Shown here: positions 1 through 7,147 of the stretch, piece after piece
Layout of the letters: the number at the start of each line of letters is the position of its first letter
Position numbering within the stretch: position 1 is the first letter of the stretch
The notes under the pieces: generated by a model
The model's input: only the letters and a program-made list of their open reading frames with translations
Told to the model about the DNA's origin: nothing
Database searches by the model: none
Translations under genes and position numbers: made by a program
Assembly: GCA_003483345.1 (NCBI GenBank)
Contig: DMWH01000300.1
Location: 1 to 12,259 of the forward strand
Origin: Clostridiales bacterium
GTDB taxonomy: Bacteria > Bacillota > Clostridia > Tissierellales > Sedimentibacteraceae
Length of the DNA stretch: 12,259 nt
Direction of reading: 5' to 3'

Positions 1-13
1 AGGAGGTGAAAAG

Positions 14-154
14 ATGGAAGGTTCAAAACTTTTTTGGTCATCAGGAACATGGATTTTTTTCCTTGTTCAGGCGTTAGTAGTTGCTCTGGCAGTCTATTTG
101 TATTGGTATTTGGGAAAGAAAGAAAAGGAAGCATGTGAAGAAAAAAAAGAATAA
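14..154 (+). CDS. Small single-pass membrane protein, probable SSS symporter accessory subunit
   Basis: A 46-aa reading frame starts at an ATG five bases after a strong AGGAGGTG ribosome binding site (1-8). It has a short polar N-terminus with two tryptophans, one hydrophobic span of about 20 residues (roughly 13-33, rich in V, L, F, A and Y/W), then a highly charged Lys/Glu tail with one Cys (GKKEKE at 34-39). The stop lies 29 bases before the symporter start, so the two are surely co-transcribed. Very short one-span proteins directly upstream of sodium:solute symporters are known in Firmicutes as symporter small accessory proteins. Size, topology, tail charge and position all fit that group. 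I infer that it sits in the membrane with the downstream transporter and supports its assembly or activity; the sequence alone does not show the mechanism. Confidence that it is a gene is high, and for the family assignment good. Confidence 0.85.
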   Translation: MEGSKLFWSSGTWIFFLVQALVVALAVYLYWYLGKKEKEACEEKKE

Positions 155-183
155 GATAAAGCTAAATTAAAGGAGGCAAAAAA

Positions 184-1791
184 ATGAAATTAAATGTAAT
201 AATACCATTTGTATCTTATCTGTTAATAATGCTTGGAATAGGCATGTATGCAATGCGACGAATCAAGACTTATGATGATTTTATTATTGGAGGAAGGTCC
301 ATAGGAGCATGGGTTTCATCCTTTGCACTTATTACATCTTATGCCAGCGGTTATACTTATACTGCTGCTCCCGGGATGTCCTATACGGGAGGATGGTCTA
401 CCATGTGGTGGTCAACCGGTGATGCTCCCGGAAACGCACTATCATTTGGATTACTTGGAAGAAGGCTTAGGAAGTTTTCGGAGTTGCTGGGAGCTATTAC
501 CTTGCCTGAATATTACGAAAAGCGTTTCAAAAGCCCGGGATTAAGATTGTTGACTTCTATTATAATTATTACTACTGTAAGTCTGCACCTTGTAGCACAA
601 TGGCAGGCATCCGGAATATTGCTGAGTGTAACTTTTGGAACAGATTATTTAGTTGGAATGCTTATAGGCGGTGCAGTGGTACTTGCTTATACAATAATGG
701 GAGGATATCTGGCCACTGTTTATACTGATTTTATGCAGGGAGTGGTGATGTTTATCGGTACTCATATTCTATTTTGGAGTGCAATTTCTAAAGTAGGCGG
801 GTTTAACGCATTAAATGACCAGTTGGCTTTAATAAACCCCGGTTTGGTTACACCTTGGGGACCTGACGGCTCATATTTCGGCCTTATTGCGGCAGCTTCT
901 CCTATAATACTTATTATAATGGGGTCATTTGGAATGCCCCATGTAACCGTACGCCATTTATCCCTTAAAAACCCTGATACGGCAAGGAAATCAATGCTTA
1001 TAACTGCAATATTTGTTGCACTCTTTTCTTTTGCATATTACATGGTGGGAGCTGCCGGATTGATTTTATTGGGACCCGGTTTGGAAAACCCTGAGACATC
1101 AGGTGTTTTGCTTTGGTTTGAAGTGCTTCCGCCGGTTGGAGCCGGTATCCTTGTTTCTGCAGCTGTTGCAGCTATTATGTCTACAGCAGATGGGTTCTTG
1201 ATGCTTATTGTTTCAACCATAGCTCATGATATATTAAATAGATTTTTACTTCCAAATACGCCTCAGGAGAAAAGAATCCGTATTGCTCGTATAATTACGG
1301 CAATCATTGTAATTCTTTCACTTGTTGCTGCAATAAATCCTCCGGCAGGAGTCTTTACCATAGTAATGACAGTATTCGGAGGCATGGCTCTTGCTTTTGG
1401 TATTCCCAATATCTTCTCGGTTTATTGGAAGCGCAGTACGAAAACCGGTGCAATTGCTTGTGTCGTTTTGTCATTGACGGTATATGTATGGCTTACAGCT
1501 GCCGGAATAGAGTTGTTTGGTATGAGTCCCTTCATGAATGGATTAATTGTTGCTATATTAGCATTTATTATTGGAAGTCTGCTTACACAAAAACCAGGTC
1601 CTGAGATGGAAGAGCTTTTTGACATTGGAACTTCTTACGGACCGCTTCCGGAATCTTTTGTAAAGTTATCAAATGTTTCGGGGGAATTAAAAGCTGAAGC
1701 TTTGCGTGCAGAAAAGCTTATAACTAAAAACAATGTTATAAAACAATCATTGAACATAAATGCTTTGGACGAGCCGATACCAACTAATTAG
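184..1791 (+). CDS. Sodium:solute symporter (SSS family) permease
   Basis: A 535-aa integral membrane protein of the SSS family (PutP/PanF type, Pfam PF00474), preceded by AAAGGAGG (169-176). About 13 hydrophobic segments cover residues 1-465, followed by a polar C-terminal tail of about 65 residues. Family landmarks are the YDDFIIGGRS stretch after the first span (30-39), SGYTYTAAPG in TM2 (55-64), LPEYYEKRF (108-116) and AAIMSTADG (329-337). Ser333 and Thr334 in the last motif match the Na+-binding Ser/Thr pair of PutP. The position of PutP Asp55 appears to be Tyr53, so it is probably not a proline carrier. It should couple Na+ entry to solute uptake. The substrate cannot be read from the sequence, but the creatininase-family gene two genes downstream suggests creatinine or a similar small cyclic amide. 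The family is certain and the substrate is inference. Confidence 0.95.
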   Translation: MKLNVIIPFVSYLLIMLGIGMYAMRRIKTYDDFIIGGRSIGAWVSSFALITSYASGYTYTAAPGMSYTGGWSTMWWSTGDAPGNALSFGLLGRRLRKFSELLGAITLPEYYEKRFKSPGLRLLTSIIIITTVSLHLVAQWQASGILLSVTFGTDYLVGMLIGGAVVLAYTIMGGYLATVYTDFMQGVVMFIGTHILFWSAISKVGGFNALNDQLALINPGLVTPWGPDGSYFGLIAAASPIILIIMGSFGMPHVTVRHLSLKNPDTARKSMLITAIFVALFSFAYYMVGAAGLILLGPGLENPETSGVLLWFEVLPPVGAGILVSAAVAAIMSTADGFLMLIVSTIAHDILNRFLLPNTPQEKRIRIARIITAIIVILSLVAAINPPAGVFTIVMTVFGGMALAFGIPNIFSVYWKRSTKTGAIACVVLSLTVYVWLTAAGIELFGMSPFMNGLIVAILAFIIGSLLTQKPGPEMEELFDIGTSYGPLPESFVKLSNVSGELKAEALRAEKLITKNNVIKQSLNINALDEPIPTN

Positions 1792-1803
1792 GCAGTGATA
1801 ACT

Positions 1804-2310
1804 ATGGATATAGTATGCTTACAAACTAATGCAGAATACAATTCAATAGAAAATGAAGAAGCTAATTTTAGAGATTATGACTGCCAAGAGATATTTTATC
1901 CGTTATGGTTGTTAGAGGTTGAAGTTTGCATGCATTTACTTTTTTCGAAAGTAAAAAGGATGAGTATTAAGGTAGCCGTGGATGGATTTACCGGTGATAT
2001 AAGTTTTATTTGTAAACAAATAGAGACATATCATGCAGAAGTAAAGCTTGAACAATTACTGCCTGTAACCGCAAAAATGGATGCGGAAGGATTGGTAAAA
2101 GTGAAAGATTCTCTGCTGCCTTTTGTACTATCTAAAGCACGCTCGTTTCTTGTCAGACCTTCAATTAACATACAAAACAAAAGTATTATTTTTAAGCCCT
2201 TTTACAGGCTTTCATCTATGGACGGGGATGACAGAATCATTTATTTAGATAAGAGTAACGGTAAAATAGCCGTATTAAGACAGGAGGGAAAAAGCAATGA
2301 CTCTTTTTAG
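1804..2310 (+). CDS. Unrecognised 168-aa protein with a two-fold internal motif
   Basis: I do not recognise this family. The ATG at 1804 is preferred over an in-frame GTG at 1795, because only the ATG has a (weak) upstream AGGCAG at suitable spacing. The gene starts 12 bases after the symporter stop and its end overlaps the creatininase start by 14 bases, so it is embedded in that operon. There is no signal peptide or membrane span. The visible feature is a pseudo-repeat: FYPLWLL (31-37) followed by a beta-like stretch ending in VDGFTG (59-64), then FKPFYRL (130-136) ending in LDKSNG (148-153). Each unit has an aromatic-Pro start and an Asp-x-x-x-Gly turn. The units are joined by a probably helical, charged stretch (70-115). 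Four scattered cysteines form no metal-site pattern. Similar 'P-aromatic ... DG-x-TG' beta units occur in various uncharacterised proteins. Position suggests a role with the transporter or hydrolase, but no function can be assigned. Confidence 0.8.
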   Translation: MDIVCLQTNAEYNSIENEEANFRDYDCQEIFYPLWLLEVEVCMHLLFSKVKRMSIKVAVDGFTGDISFICKQIETYHAEVKLEQLLPVTAKMDAEGLVKVKDSLLPFVLSKARSFLVRPSINIQNKSIIFKPFYRLSSMDGDDRIIYLDKSNGKIAVLRQEGKSNDSF

Positions 2311-3055
2311 ATGGGATGAATTAACATGGACAGAATTAACCAATCTTCGTGATGGCATCATTATCATACCGACAGGCTCGGTTGAACAGCATGGACCGCA
2401 TTTGCCCATTGGTACGGATACATTTATAGCTGAAGGTTTTGCTAAAAAATTGTATAATAAAGCTATAGATAAAAAAATAATAATAGCTCCTTCTATATCA
2501 TATACTTATGCAAAACTAAACAGTAATTATTTAGGAACAATCAATTTGAACGGGAGTACACTGATTAAACTGGGCTTAGACCTTATTTCGGAATTCTTGA
2601 GACAGGGATTTAATAAGATTATTTTAATAAACGGGCATCTTGAAAGTATACCTTTTCTGATGGAAGGAATTGAGCTGGCTCTTACAGCTTATGAAAATTC
2701 AAAAAATACAAATAGTGAAATTCCTAAAATAGTAATTGCTAATTGGTGGGAATTTATATCTGATGAAATGATAGATAATATATTTGGGGATAAATGGCCG
2801 GGCTGGGAAGCGGAACATGCTGCTTTAACCGAGACAGCACTGATGAAATATTTATACCCTGAGTTGGTTAGGGATATAAAAGTAGATTCGTGTGAGTACG
2901 AGAAATTGCCTTATCGCATTTTACCTTGGAATAAGCGTGTTCAACCTTCATCCGGCTCATATGCAAATCCTGACGGTGCTACTATGGAAATTGGGAGACA
3001 TCTGACTGAAGCAGTTATTTCAGGTTTTACAGAACTAATTAAAAAAGAGTTTTAA
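2297..3055 (+). CDS. Creatininase-family amidohydrolase
   Basis: A 252-aa metal-dependent amidohydrolase of the creatininase family (Pfam PF02633), close to the family's usual length of about 250-260. A strong AGGAGGG (2282-2288) lies in the end of the preceding gene, which it overlaps. The metal-site residues are visible: Glu30 and His32 in GSVEQHGPHLP, Asp41 in GTDTFIA, and His114 and Glu116 in NGHLES. Spacing matches the ligands I recall for Pseudomonas creatininase (E34, H36, D45, H120, E122). Trp151, Trp170, Glu173 and His174 (NWWEF, GWEAEHA) line up with W154, W174, E177 and H178, the substrate-pocket and catalytic residues of that enzyme. Many other family members have NGHGGN in place of the NGHxE motif. 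The likely reaction is opening of creatinine to creatine, or hydrolysis of a similar cyclic amide, in the cytoplasm. No creatinase or creatinine deaminase is in view, so the exact substrate is unproven. Confidence 0.9.
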   Translation: MTLFRWDELTWTELTNLRDGIIIIPTGSVEQHGPHLPIGTDTFIAEGFAKKLYNKAIDKKIIIAPSISYTYAKLNSNYLGTINLNGSTLIKLGLDLISEFLRQGFNKIILINGHLESIPFLMEGIELALTAYENSKNTNSEIPKIVIANWWEFISDEMIDNIFGDKWPGWEAEHAALTETALMKYLYPELVRDIKVDSCEYEKLPYRILPWNKRVQPSSGSYANPDGATMEIGRHLTEAVISGFTELIKKEF

Positions 3056-3077
3056 TGAGTTACCTATAATAAGAATG

Positions 3078-3106
3078 TTTATATATGCTGAATACTATGT
3101 TAAAAT
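3078..3106 (+). promoter_or_regulatory. Weak candidate promoter for the aminotransferase gene
   Basis: TTTATA (3078-3083) and TAAAAT (3101-3106) with a 17-base spacer lie in the 125-base gap between the creatininase and aminotransferase genes. The -10 matches 5 of 6 consensus bases and the -35 only 4 of 6. I see no terminator hairpin in this gap, so readthrough from the upstream genes is also likely. The gap is very AT-rich and such matches are cheap there. Confidence 0.3.
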
Positions 3107-3180
3107 ATGGGTAAAAGTGTAGATGAATAACAAATCTGCCAATCAGTTAAAATAAGAGGCATAGTAAATGGAGGATAGTA

Positions 3181-4344
3181 ATGAAACATAAGTTTATTGC
3201 AAAGAGGTACTGGAAAGATAAAAGTACAGCCATGGGTCAGTCTGATGTGATAGCGAAGTCTTTTGAAGATATTATAAATTTAAGTCTGGGTGACCCGGAT
3301 TTAATTACACACGATATTATAATAGATAATTCTTATGCTGATGCTAAGGCAGGACATACAAAATATACCGACTTTCGCGGGGACCCTGAATTGCGGCAAG
3401 AAATAATTAATTATTACAAAGAAGAATATGATATGGATATTAAAGATGAGGAAGTCTTTGTTTGTGCATCGGGATGTCTTGGAATGTACTTAGCCTTAGA
3501 AGCTATTGTTGATGATGGAGATGAAATAATACTGCAGGCACCATGCTTTACGCCATATCCCCAGCAGGTGGAATTAGCAAGGGGAGTACCCGTTGAACTG
3601 CCTACTTATGAAGAAGAAGACTTTCAAATAAATGTAGATAGACTTGAATGCTTAATTACAGAAAAGACAAAGGCATTGGTTATTAACTCACCAAGCAATC
3701 CGACCGGCTCTTGTCTTACTGTTGAAGTTATGGAAAAAATTGCACAAATCGCTGAAAAATACGACTTGATTGTAGTTTCAGATGATATTTATACATCTTT
3801 CAGTTATCAATATCCATTTGTGCCGTTTGCAAGTCTTCCGGGCATGAAAGACAGAACAATTATAATTAACTCTTTTTCAAAAAATTTTACTATGACCGGT
3901 TGGAGAATAGGAAATATTATTGCACCGGACTATATAATAAAAGTTATCCAGCAGATTAACGAAAATGTAGTTTTCACAGCACCGTCGATTTCGCAAAGGG
4001 CTGCAATCTATGCTTTAAAAAATCGCCATATAATTCAACCGCCTATGATTGAAGAATATAAGAAGAGAATGTTTTATGCAGCTGAGCGAATAAATAAGAT
4101 TCCAAAACTTTCTGTTATTTATCCGCCGAAGGGAAGCTTCTACTTGTTTATGAATATTAAAAAAACAGGACTGTCAAGCGTTGAAGCGGCAGATTTAATT
4201 TTGAAAGAAGCTCATGTATTGATGCTGCCGGGGGATGCCTTTGGAGCTTGCGGAGAAGGTTATATTCGCATTGCCTGCACAGTTGATGTTGAAACACTGA
4301 AAGAAGCATTCGATAGAATTGAAAAGATAGCATTATTAAATTAA
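3181..4344 (+). CDS. PLP-dependent aminotransferase, class I/II
   Basis: A 387-aa fold-type I aminotransferase of the aspartate-aminotransferase superfamily, at normal length, with a GGAGGA ribosome binding site (3170-3175) five bases before the ATG. PLP-site landmarks are visible in order: GDPD (37-40), YTDFRGDPELR (62-72), SPSNPTG with Asn173 (170-176), SDDIYTSF (200-207) with the pyridine-N Asp and Tyr204, SFSKNFTMTGWRIG (231-244) with the Schiff-base Lys234, and the C-terminal substrate-carboxylate Arg363 in YIRIAC. It transfers an amino group between an amino acid and a 2-oxo acid in the cytoplasm. The donor cannot be read from sequence. Its neighbours are a creatininase-family hydrolase upstream and diaminopropionate ammonia-lyase downstream beyond a terminator, so a catabolic role in handling released amino acids or glycine/alanine-type products is plausible. 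It is probably the last gene of the first transcription unit. Confidence 0.92.
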   Translation: MKHKFIAKRYWKDKSTAMGQSDVIAKSFEDIINLSLGDPDLITHDIIIDNSYADAKAGHTKYTDFRGDPELRQEIINYYKEEYDMDIKDEEVFVCASGCLGMYLALEAIVDDGDEIILQAPCFTPYPQQVELARGVPVELPTYEEEDFQINVDRLECLITEKTKALVINSPSNPTGSCLTVEVMEKIAQIAEKYDLIVVSDDIYTSFSYQYPFVPFASLPGMKDRTIIINSFSKNFTMTGWRIGNIIAPDYIIKVIQQINENVVFTAPSISQRAAIYALKNRHIIQPPMIEEYKKRMFYAAERINKIPKLSVIYPPKGSFYLFMNIKKTGLSSVEAADLILKEAHVLMLPGDAFGACGEGYIRIACTVDVETLKEAFDRIEKIALLN

Positions 4345-4383
4345 TATAAAGTATTTATAGGGAATATAAAAACTTCCCATAAT

Positions 4384-4421
4384 AATATTTGGGATAACCA
4401 AAAGGTTATCCAATATTTTTT
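4384..4421 (+). terminator. Intrinsic terminator after the aminotransferase gene
   Basis: A perfect 8-bp stem GGATAACC/GGTTATCC (4392-4399 with 4404-4411) closes an AAAA loop. A 2-base bulge (4390-4391) and a further AATATT/AATATT pairing (4384-4389 with 4412-4417) extend the stem, and it runs directly into six T residues (4416-4421). It separates the first unit from the diaminopropionate lyase operon, whose promoter begins 13 bases later. Confidence 0.88.
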
Positions 4422-4434
4422 CGGCAGGAAAATA

Positions 4435-4463
4435 TTGACCTTAATATACACTTATTATATAGT
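4435..4463 (+). promoter_or_regulatory. Near-consensus promoter of the dpaL-lyase-thioesterase operon
   Basis: TTGACC (4435-4440), a 17-base spacer and TATAGT (4458-4463) match the housekeeping sigma consensus at 5 of 6 bases in each box. Transcription should start near 4470, leaving a leader of about 30 bases before the ATG at 4501. A small inverted repeat, TAGTA (4460-4464) and TACTA (4477-4481), straddles the predicted start and could be an operator, but it is short. The ribosome binding site is GGGGGT (4490-4495). Confidence 0.75.
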
Positions 4464-4500
4464 AATGTTAGCGTTCTACTACTAATTATGGGGGTATGTA

Positions 4501-5715
4501 ATGGAAATATATGAAGCATGCGGAATCAAAGCAGTAATAAATAATAAAAGTAAAGGTGTGAGGCCTTACTTTTTAAGTGAAGAAGAAATAAAAGGAGTAA
4601 GGAAGTTCCATGCTACAATCGACGGCTATGAAATTACGCCTTTGGTAAGCTTGGAATGTTTAGCTGAAAAGTTAGGTGTTTCCAAGATATATGTAAAGGA
4701 TGAATCAAAAAGATTTGGACTTAATGCATTTAAAGGCTTGGGTGCAACATATGCCATAGCAAGACTGTTGTGCGAGAAATTAGGTGTGGATATAGATTCA
4801 ATAGATTATAACTACTTTAAGCTGCCTGTGGTGAAAGAAAAAATCAAGGACATGGTCTTTGTCACCGCAACAGACGGCAATCATGGAAGAGCGGTAGCTT
4901 GGGCGGCAGCTCAATTGGGATGCAACTCAATTGTATATATGCCAAAGGGGTCTTCCCTGAGGAGATTGCAGCATATTAAGGATACTGGTGCGGAAGCTTT
5001 TATTACGGATGTAAATTATGACGATACCGTAAGGATGGCTAAGAAGAAAGCTGATGAAATAGGTGGATTATTAGTTCAGGATACAGCTTGGGAAGGATAT
5101 GAAAAAGTTCCCAACTGGATTGCTCAGGGCTATACTACAATGGCAGCCGAAGCCATAGACCAGATGAAGTCGGATGGAAGCATGAAGCCGACGCATGTCT
5201 TTTTACAGGCGGGAGTGGGCTCCTTTGCGGGAGGTATATTGGGATACTTTACAAATATTTATAAGGATGAGCCGCCCGTAACTGTAATTGCGGAGCCGGA
5301 AAATGCCGCATGTATTTATAAGTCTGCCTTGGCGGACGACGGAAAACCTCATTCCGTTTCGGGAGACCTTAATACCATAATGGCGGGATTAGCTTGCGGA
5401 GAGCCTAATACGGTTACCTGGCCTATTTTAAGAGATTTTGCAAAAGTCTACGTGTCTTGTCCTGATTATGTGGCAGCTAAAGGAATGAGAATATTGGCAG
5501 CTCCTTCAGGTAATGATAAGAAAGTCATATCAGGAGAATCAGGTGCAGTGGGGTTAGGACTGTTAACCCTGTTTCTTGAAAAAGAAGAGTTGAAACCATT
5601 AAAAGAAAAGTTAAAATTAAATGAAAACTCTGTAATAATATGTTTCAGTACGGAAGGGGATACTGACCCGGAACAGTACCGAGCGATTATTTCACAGCCG
5701 GAGATTTTTAACTGA
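4501..5715 (+). CDS. dpaL: 2,3-diaminopropionate ammonia-lyase
   Basis: A 404-aa PLP enzyme of fold type II (tryptophan synthase beta superfamily), close to the 398 residues of E. coli YgeX. It converts 2,3-diaminopropionate to pyruvate and two ammonia. Visible landmarks are the PLP lysine Lys78 in NAFKGLGA (75-82), Asp125 in ATDGNHGRAVAWAAAQLG (123-140), Asp194 in QDTAWEGYE (193-201) and the phosphate-binding glycine loop QAGVGSFAGG (about 236-245). The Asp125-Asp194 spacing of 69 equals that of the catalytic D120 and D189 of the E. coli enzyme. It is the first gene of an operon with its own promoter. The next gene, a fumarase-superfamily lyase, starts 13 bases after its stop. In E. coli and gut anaerobes this enzyme ends a purine-degradation route, but none of the partner genes (ygeW, ygeY, ygfK) is present here. 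That points to another source of diaminopropionate. The annotation itself is secure. Confidence 0.95.
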   Translation: MEIYEACGIKAVINNKSKGVRPYFLSEEEIKGVRKFHATIDGYEITPLVSLECLAEKLGVSKIYVKDESKRFGLNAFKGLGATYAIARLLCEKLGVDIDSIDYNYFKLPVVKEKIKDMVFVTATDGNHGRAVAWAAAQLGCNSIVYMPKGSSLRRLQHIKDTGAEAFITDVNYDDTVRMAKKKADEIGGLLVQDTAWEGYEKVPNWIAQGYTTMAAEAIDQMKSDGSMKPTHVFLQAGVGSFAGGILGYFTNIYKDEPPVTVIAEPENAACIYKSALADDGKPHSVSGDLNTIMAGLACGEPNTVTWPILRDFAKVYVSCPDYVAAKGMRILAAPSGNDKKVISGESGAVGLGLLTLFLEKEELKPLKEKLKLNENSVIICFSTEGDTDPEQYRAIISQPEIFN

Positions 5716-5728
5716 AAGGATGAAAAGT

Positions 5729-7120
5729 ATGAAAAATTTATGGGGCGGTCGTTTTTCCAAGAGTATGGAAGACTATACCGCTGATTACAATGAATCTATA
5801 AGCTTTGATAATATTTTGTATAAACACAGTATTACGGGCAGCAAAGCTCATGTAAAAATGCTTGCAAAACAGCAAATCATAAGCAATGAAATATGCGAAG
5901 AAATATTGAGGGGATTATCAATTGTAGAAAAGAAAATTGAAAATAATGAAGTTGAATTTAATATACTCGATGAAGATATAATGATGATTATTGAAAAAGA
6001 GCTCACCAAGGAAGTCGGAGAAGCAGGAAAATATCTTCACACAGCGAGAAGCAGAAACGACCAGAATGCATTGGATGAAACGCTGTTTTTGCGGGATGCA
6101 GTAAAGAATTCAATCAAACATTTAATAGATTTACTTGATGTCCTGATAAATAAGGCAGAAGAAGAATCACATAAAATAATGCCCGGTTTTACTCATTTAC
6201 AGCACGCTCAGCCGATAACGGTCGGATTCTACTATATGGCACATTTTCAAGGCTTGCGAAGAAATGTTGAGAGATTCCGAGAATTATTAAAACGTCTGGA
6301 CAAAAATCCCTTAGGATCGTGTGCATTGGCGGGAACCACATTGCCCATAGACCGTTTTGCGACAACAGAATTAATGGGTTTTTCGGAACCCACGGAAAAT
6401 GCATTGGATACAGTTGCTTCAAGAGATAACATTGCAGAATATTTATTTAATGCTGCTCTATGTATGACTCATTTAAGCGGTTTTGCAGAAGAAATTATTG
6501 TTTTTAATTCTCAAGAATTTAATTTCATCACTATTGACGACAGCTTTTGTACGGGTAGCAGTATTATGCCTCAGAAGAAAAACCCGGATATTGCCGAATT
6601 GGCTCGAGGCAAATCAGGTAGAGCCATAGGGAATCTCATAACACTTTTGACCGTTTTAAAAGGTACCTTTTTAACATTAAACAAGGATTATCAGGAAGAT
6701 AAAGAAGCACTCTTTGACAGTATACATACATTGGACAGAACAGTGTTTATATTTGCCAGAATGCTTGAAAATATAACTTTTAATGAGGATGTATTAAGAG
6801 CGCATTTAAAAAAAGGATTTATAGAAGCAACGGATATAGCGGAATTCTTGGTAAAACATAATATTCCATTTAGGGAAGCTCACGAAATCGTGGGTAAGTT
6901 AGTTAAATATTGCGAGCTCAAATCAAAGACTTTTCAGGATATAAACAAAGAAGAATTGAAGGAGTTAGACTTTCCCGTTGAAATTGAAGACTTGAGTCAA
7001 TTTACCGTAGAAAACTGTATAAAGAACAGAAACAGCTATGGAGGCACATCCTACGATGATGTTAAAAGACAAATCAATAATGCCAAAAATTTCGTCGCTG
7101 AGTTAAAAAGTCTGTTCTAA
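5729..7120 (+). CDS. argH: Argininosuccinate-lyase family protein, divergent; possibly a C-N lyase for another succinyl amine
   Basis: A 463-aa member of the fumarase/aspartase superfamily, nearest to ArgH. I choose the ATG at 5729, with AAAGGA eight bases upstream, over the in-frame ATG at 5720, which lies within that site. The protein then begins MKNLWGGRFSK as in ArgH. Conserved landmarks are NESISFD (21-27), RSRNDQ (107-112), THLQHAQP (155-162), the catalytic mobile loop GSSIMPQKKNPD with Ser277/Ser278 (276-287), NKDYQEDKE (318-326) and the C-terminal GGT (438-440). Unusual features: the near-invariant TGRSRND reads TARSRND, PLGSGALAG reads PLGSCALAG, and the Tyr before NKD, which contacts the arginine part of the substrate in duck ASL/delta-crystallin (Tyr323), is Leu317. 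The fumarate side is therefore intact while the amine side is altered. It may still make arginine plus fumarate, but no other arg gene is nearby and it is co-transcribed with dpaL. A release of 2,3-diaminopropionate and fumarate is my inference. The symbol reflects family only. Confidence 0.85.
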   Translation: MKNLWGGRFSKSMEDYTADYNESISFDNILYKHSITGSKAHVKMLAKQQIISNEICEEILRGLSIVEKKIENNEVEFNILDEDIMMIIEKELTKEVGEAGKYLHTARSRNDQNALDETLFLRDAVKNSIKHLIDLLDVLINKAEEESHKIMPGFTHLQHAQPITVGFYYMAHFQGLRRNVERFRELLKRLDKNPLGSCALAGTTLPIDRFATTELMGFSEPTENALDTVASRDNIAEYLFNAALCMTHLSGFAEEIIVFNSQEFNFITIDDSFCTGSSIMPQKKNPDIAELARGKSGRAIGNLITLLTVLKGTFLTLNKDYQEDKEALFDSIHTLDRTVFIFARMLENITFNEDVLRAHLKKGFIEATDIAEFLVKHNIPFREAHEIVGKLVKYCELKSKTFQDINKEELKELDFPVEIEDLSQFTVENCIKNRNSYGGTSYDDVKRQINNAKNFVAELKSLF

Positions 7121-7147
7121 TCATCCTGAGTATGATAGAGGTGTAAG

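Noticed and set aside
1795..1803. GTG at 1795 as start of the unknown protein
   Set aside because: No ribosome binding site stands at a suitable distance; the ATG at 1804 has at least a weak one.
4360..4378. Short GGGAA/TTCCC inverted repeat after the aminotransferase gene
   Set aside because: Only five base pairs with a long loop; the strong terminator just downstream explains this gap.
5720..5728. Upstream ATG as start of the ArgH-like gene
   Set aside because: The ATG at 5720 lies inside the AAAGGA ribosome binding site of the ATG at 5729, and starting at 5729 gives the normal ArgH N-terminus (LWGGRF near the start).
4501..7120. Purine-degradation or arginine-biosynthesis locus
   Set aside because: dpaL occurs in purine islands and argH in arginine operons, but none of the partner genes of either pathway is in the window.
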